DNA from: a virus
IMG/VR virus record: IMGVR_UViG_3300033153_009965
Span: 1 to 39,444 of that record
DNA: 39,444 bases
Reading direction: 5' to 3' (one strand)
Position numbers and translations under genes: made by a program. This document shows positions 38,591 to 39,444 of the stretch, one piece after another (the stretch's first letter is position 1; the number at the start of each line of letters is the position of its first letter). The notes beneath the pieces were generated by a model. That model had not been told where the DNA came from. It made no database searches and saw only the letters and a program-made list of their open reading frames with translations.

Positions 38591-38656
38591 CTAACAACTT
38601 ATCCTTGTTAGGAAGGGGCTCTAAATTCATCCGTGATTTTAGAGCCCTTTCTTTTT
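38591..38656 (+). ncRNA. Candidate 3'-UTR small RNA with anti-ribosome-site loop plus terminator
   Basis: Hairpin CTAACAA-CTTATCC-TTGTTAG (38591-38611) contains CTTATCCTTGTT (38598-38609), the exact reverse complement of AACAAGGATAAG. The loop CUUAUCC would pair with GGAUAAG. It is followed at once by a strong terminator. A seed loop plus terminator at a 3' UTR end is the usual build of processed small RNAs. Targets would be the ribosome sites of the genes at 798, 34952, 35359, 35885 and 37086. Seen: complementarity and hairpins. Inferred: regulation. Confidence 0.45.
38613..38656 (+). terminator. Strong Rho-independent terminator
   Basis: GGGCTCTAAA-TTCATCCGTGAT-TTTAGAGCCC, a 10-bp perfect stem that can extend outward with one G-U, followed by TTTCTTTTT. 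It ends the 37086-38577 operon. Confidence 0.9.
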
Positions 38657-38657
38657 A

Positions 38658-38679
38658 CTATCAAACAAGGAAATGATAG
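38658..38679 (+). other. Hairpin with AACAAGGAAA in its loop
   Basis: CTATCA-AACAAGGAAA-TGATAG, a perfect 6-bp stem whose 10-base loop carries the ribosome motif. The ATG at 38673 would start only a six-codon frame (MIATFK). It could be the remnant of a gene start or a sponge for the anti-site hairpin just upstream. Confidence 0.45.
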
Positions 38680-38698
38680 CTACCTTCAAGTAATTTCA

Positions 38699-39058
38699 TT
38701 ATATTCCAGCACTTATAGCTTTGTCCAATAGGTCAAAGAACTCCTCATGCTTTAAAATAACTATCCAGTCCTTTCCATTCTTTTTATGAAATACTACTGG
38801 CTTATTATCCGACCCTACACAGTCCTTTTCAGCCTGCTCAATAGCCTTATAAGCGTTGAATTGTTCTACTCGCTTAACTTCTACCAAGTACCCCTCTAAA
38901 CTAGTGACAACGTCTGGACTATCCGGAGAGCCACTAAATTGCTGCCCTCTCCTAGCCTTATATCCATTGTCTCTAAATAGGTCCCTGCATTCTCTTTCAC
39001 CACGACAACCTTTAGCCCTTGAATTAATCTTTTTCTTGCCTTTACTTTTCTTATTCAT
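38699..39058 (-). CDS. PD-(D/E)XK nuclease, Holliday-junction-resolvase-like
   Basis: 119 residues. Motifs in order: KGCRGERECRDLFRDNGYKA (Glu of the core), QQFSGSPDSPDVVTSLEG (Asp), YLVEVKRVEQFNAYKAIEQA (Glu-x-Lys plus Gln), then a strand-helix C end (PVVFHKKNGKDWIVILKHEE). This is the small phage resolvase/VRR-like nuclease layout. Basic N terminus. Lone on the reverse strand; TTGTCG-17-TATTAT ends 6 bases before its ATG with almost no Shine-Dalgarno, fitting a leaderless mRNA. Confidence 0.75.
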   Translation of the reverse strand: MNKKSKGKKKINSRAKGCRGERECRDLFRDNGYKARRGQQFSGSPDSPDVVTSLEGYLVEVKRVEQFNAYKAIEQAEKDCVGSDNKPVVFHKKNGKDWIVILKHEEFFDLLDKAISAGI

Positions 39059-39444
39059 GCCATCATAATAACAAGTAATAGAACTGCCGACAAATTAGGA
39101 TGATTTGCTCTAGTGGTTACTTAGAAGAAGCTAATAATTGTCAACTTAACTTGACGGTTGCTCAAAAAGATAGCTTTTTCAAAGAAATTCGGCACTCCAA
39201 AAAATACAACCCCATAGCCTTAAGAAAATATAGATAGTATGAAACACTCTATCTTTAGACGAGAGTTGTCTCTAAGTTACTGATGCGTGGTGTGTCTCAC
39301 TAAATTAACTTCGTATATCCCAATAAACCGTCAAAACAGTTGCTCAAATATTCAAAAATATAAATGACCCTCTGCATTGCACAGGTGTATAAAACTTGAC
39401 AATATAATTGACACAATTTAGAGTTAAATTTACTTAAAACAAGG
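39059..39444. promoter_or_regulatory. Noncoding regulatory region at the right edge
   Basis: No credible gene in 386 bases. It holds: the reverse promoter TTGTCG-17-TATTAT (39065-39093); an inverted repeat GTCAA-CTTAAC-TTGAC (39140-39155); two copies of GTTGCTCAAA (39157 and near 39339), also seen at 37053 as GTTGCTCAA; a hairpin AGATAG...CTATCT; ACTTGACA at 39394 and a second TTGACA at 39408; and AACAAGG at the last bases. This is the leader of a rightward gene lying beyond the window. Confidence 0.55.

Noticed and set aside
1-39444. Circular closure of the window
   Set aside because: Joining the end to the start gives no intact gene: AACAAGG would be 24 bases from the first ATG, and the left partial frame has an in-frame stop soon upstream without a start.
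1-39444. CRISPR array, insertion sequence or integrase
   Set aside because: No regularly spaced repeats, no transposase or recombinase motifs seen on either strand.

Overview
The window reads as most of the genome of an AT-rich, apparently lytic tailed phage of a Gram-negative host. The host type is inferred from a lipoprotein that looks like an outer-membrane spanin. The tail type is probably short (podovirus-like): there is a portal, scaffold and capsid block and a 754-residue tail-hub-like protein, but no tape measure, tube or sheath gene. I see no integrase, lysogeny repressor or primase. The left edge cuts a gene. Joining the two ends does not give an intact gene, so part of the genome is probably missing. 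The host genus cannot be named from the sequence.

Left arm (1-8442, mostly + strand): a lysozyme, then a replication block of family A DNA polymerase, SNF2-type helicase, a Lys/Ala-rich protein, a DUF2800 Cas4-like nuclease and a DUF2815 single-strand DNA binding protein. A tRNA-like gene interrupted by about 41 extra bases follows, then small early genes including a HTH protein. One small gene (3100-3327) is read backwards inside this block.

Middle (8439-34839, all - strand): the late operon, listed here in transcription order from right to left: small terminase, a Lys/Ala-rich 57-residue protein, large terminase, a basic protein with kinase-like motifs, two small proteins, portal, scaffold, major capsid protein, a long run of fibre and decoration-like genes, tail adaptor and hub-like proteins, internal-virion candidates, a holin candidate, overlapping spanins, and a metallophosphoesterase.

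Right arm (34869-39444, mostly + strand): short transcription units. Most units carry an ACTTGACA promoter element, and nearly all genes that start a unit use the same ribosome-binding motif, AACAAGGATAA. The products include phage families of unknown function (one DUF932, one GP88-like). A reverse-strand PD-(D/E)XK nuclease and a 386-base noncoding region close the window.

The most striking observations are these. (1) The 3' UTR of the last right-arm operon holds a hairpin whose loop and 3' arm are an exact complement of the repeated ribosome-binding motif. It sits just before a strong terminator, which is the layout of a trans-acting small RNA. (2) Neither terminase subunit has an ATG, GTG or TTG upstream of conserved sequence; both have a Shine-Dalgarno-spaced ATT. 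(3) A fibre gene is split in two by an exact 10-bp tandem duplication. (4) The tRNA-like gene is interrupted. (5) Two isolated reverse-strand genes appear to be leaderless.
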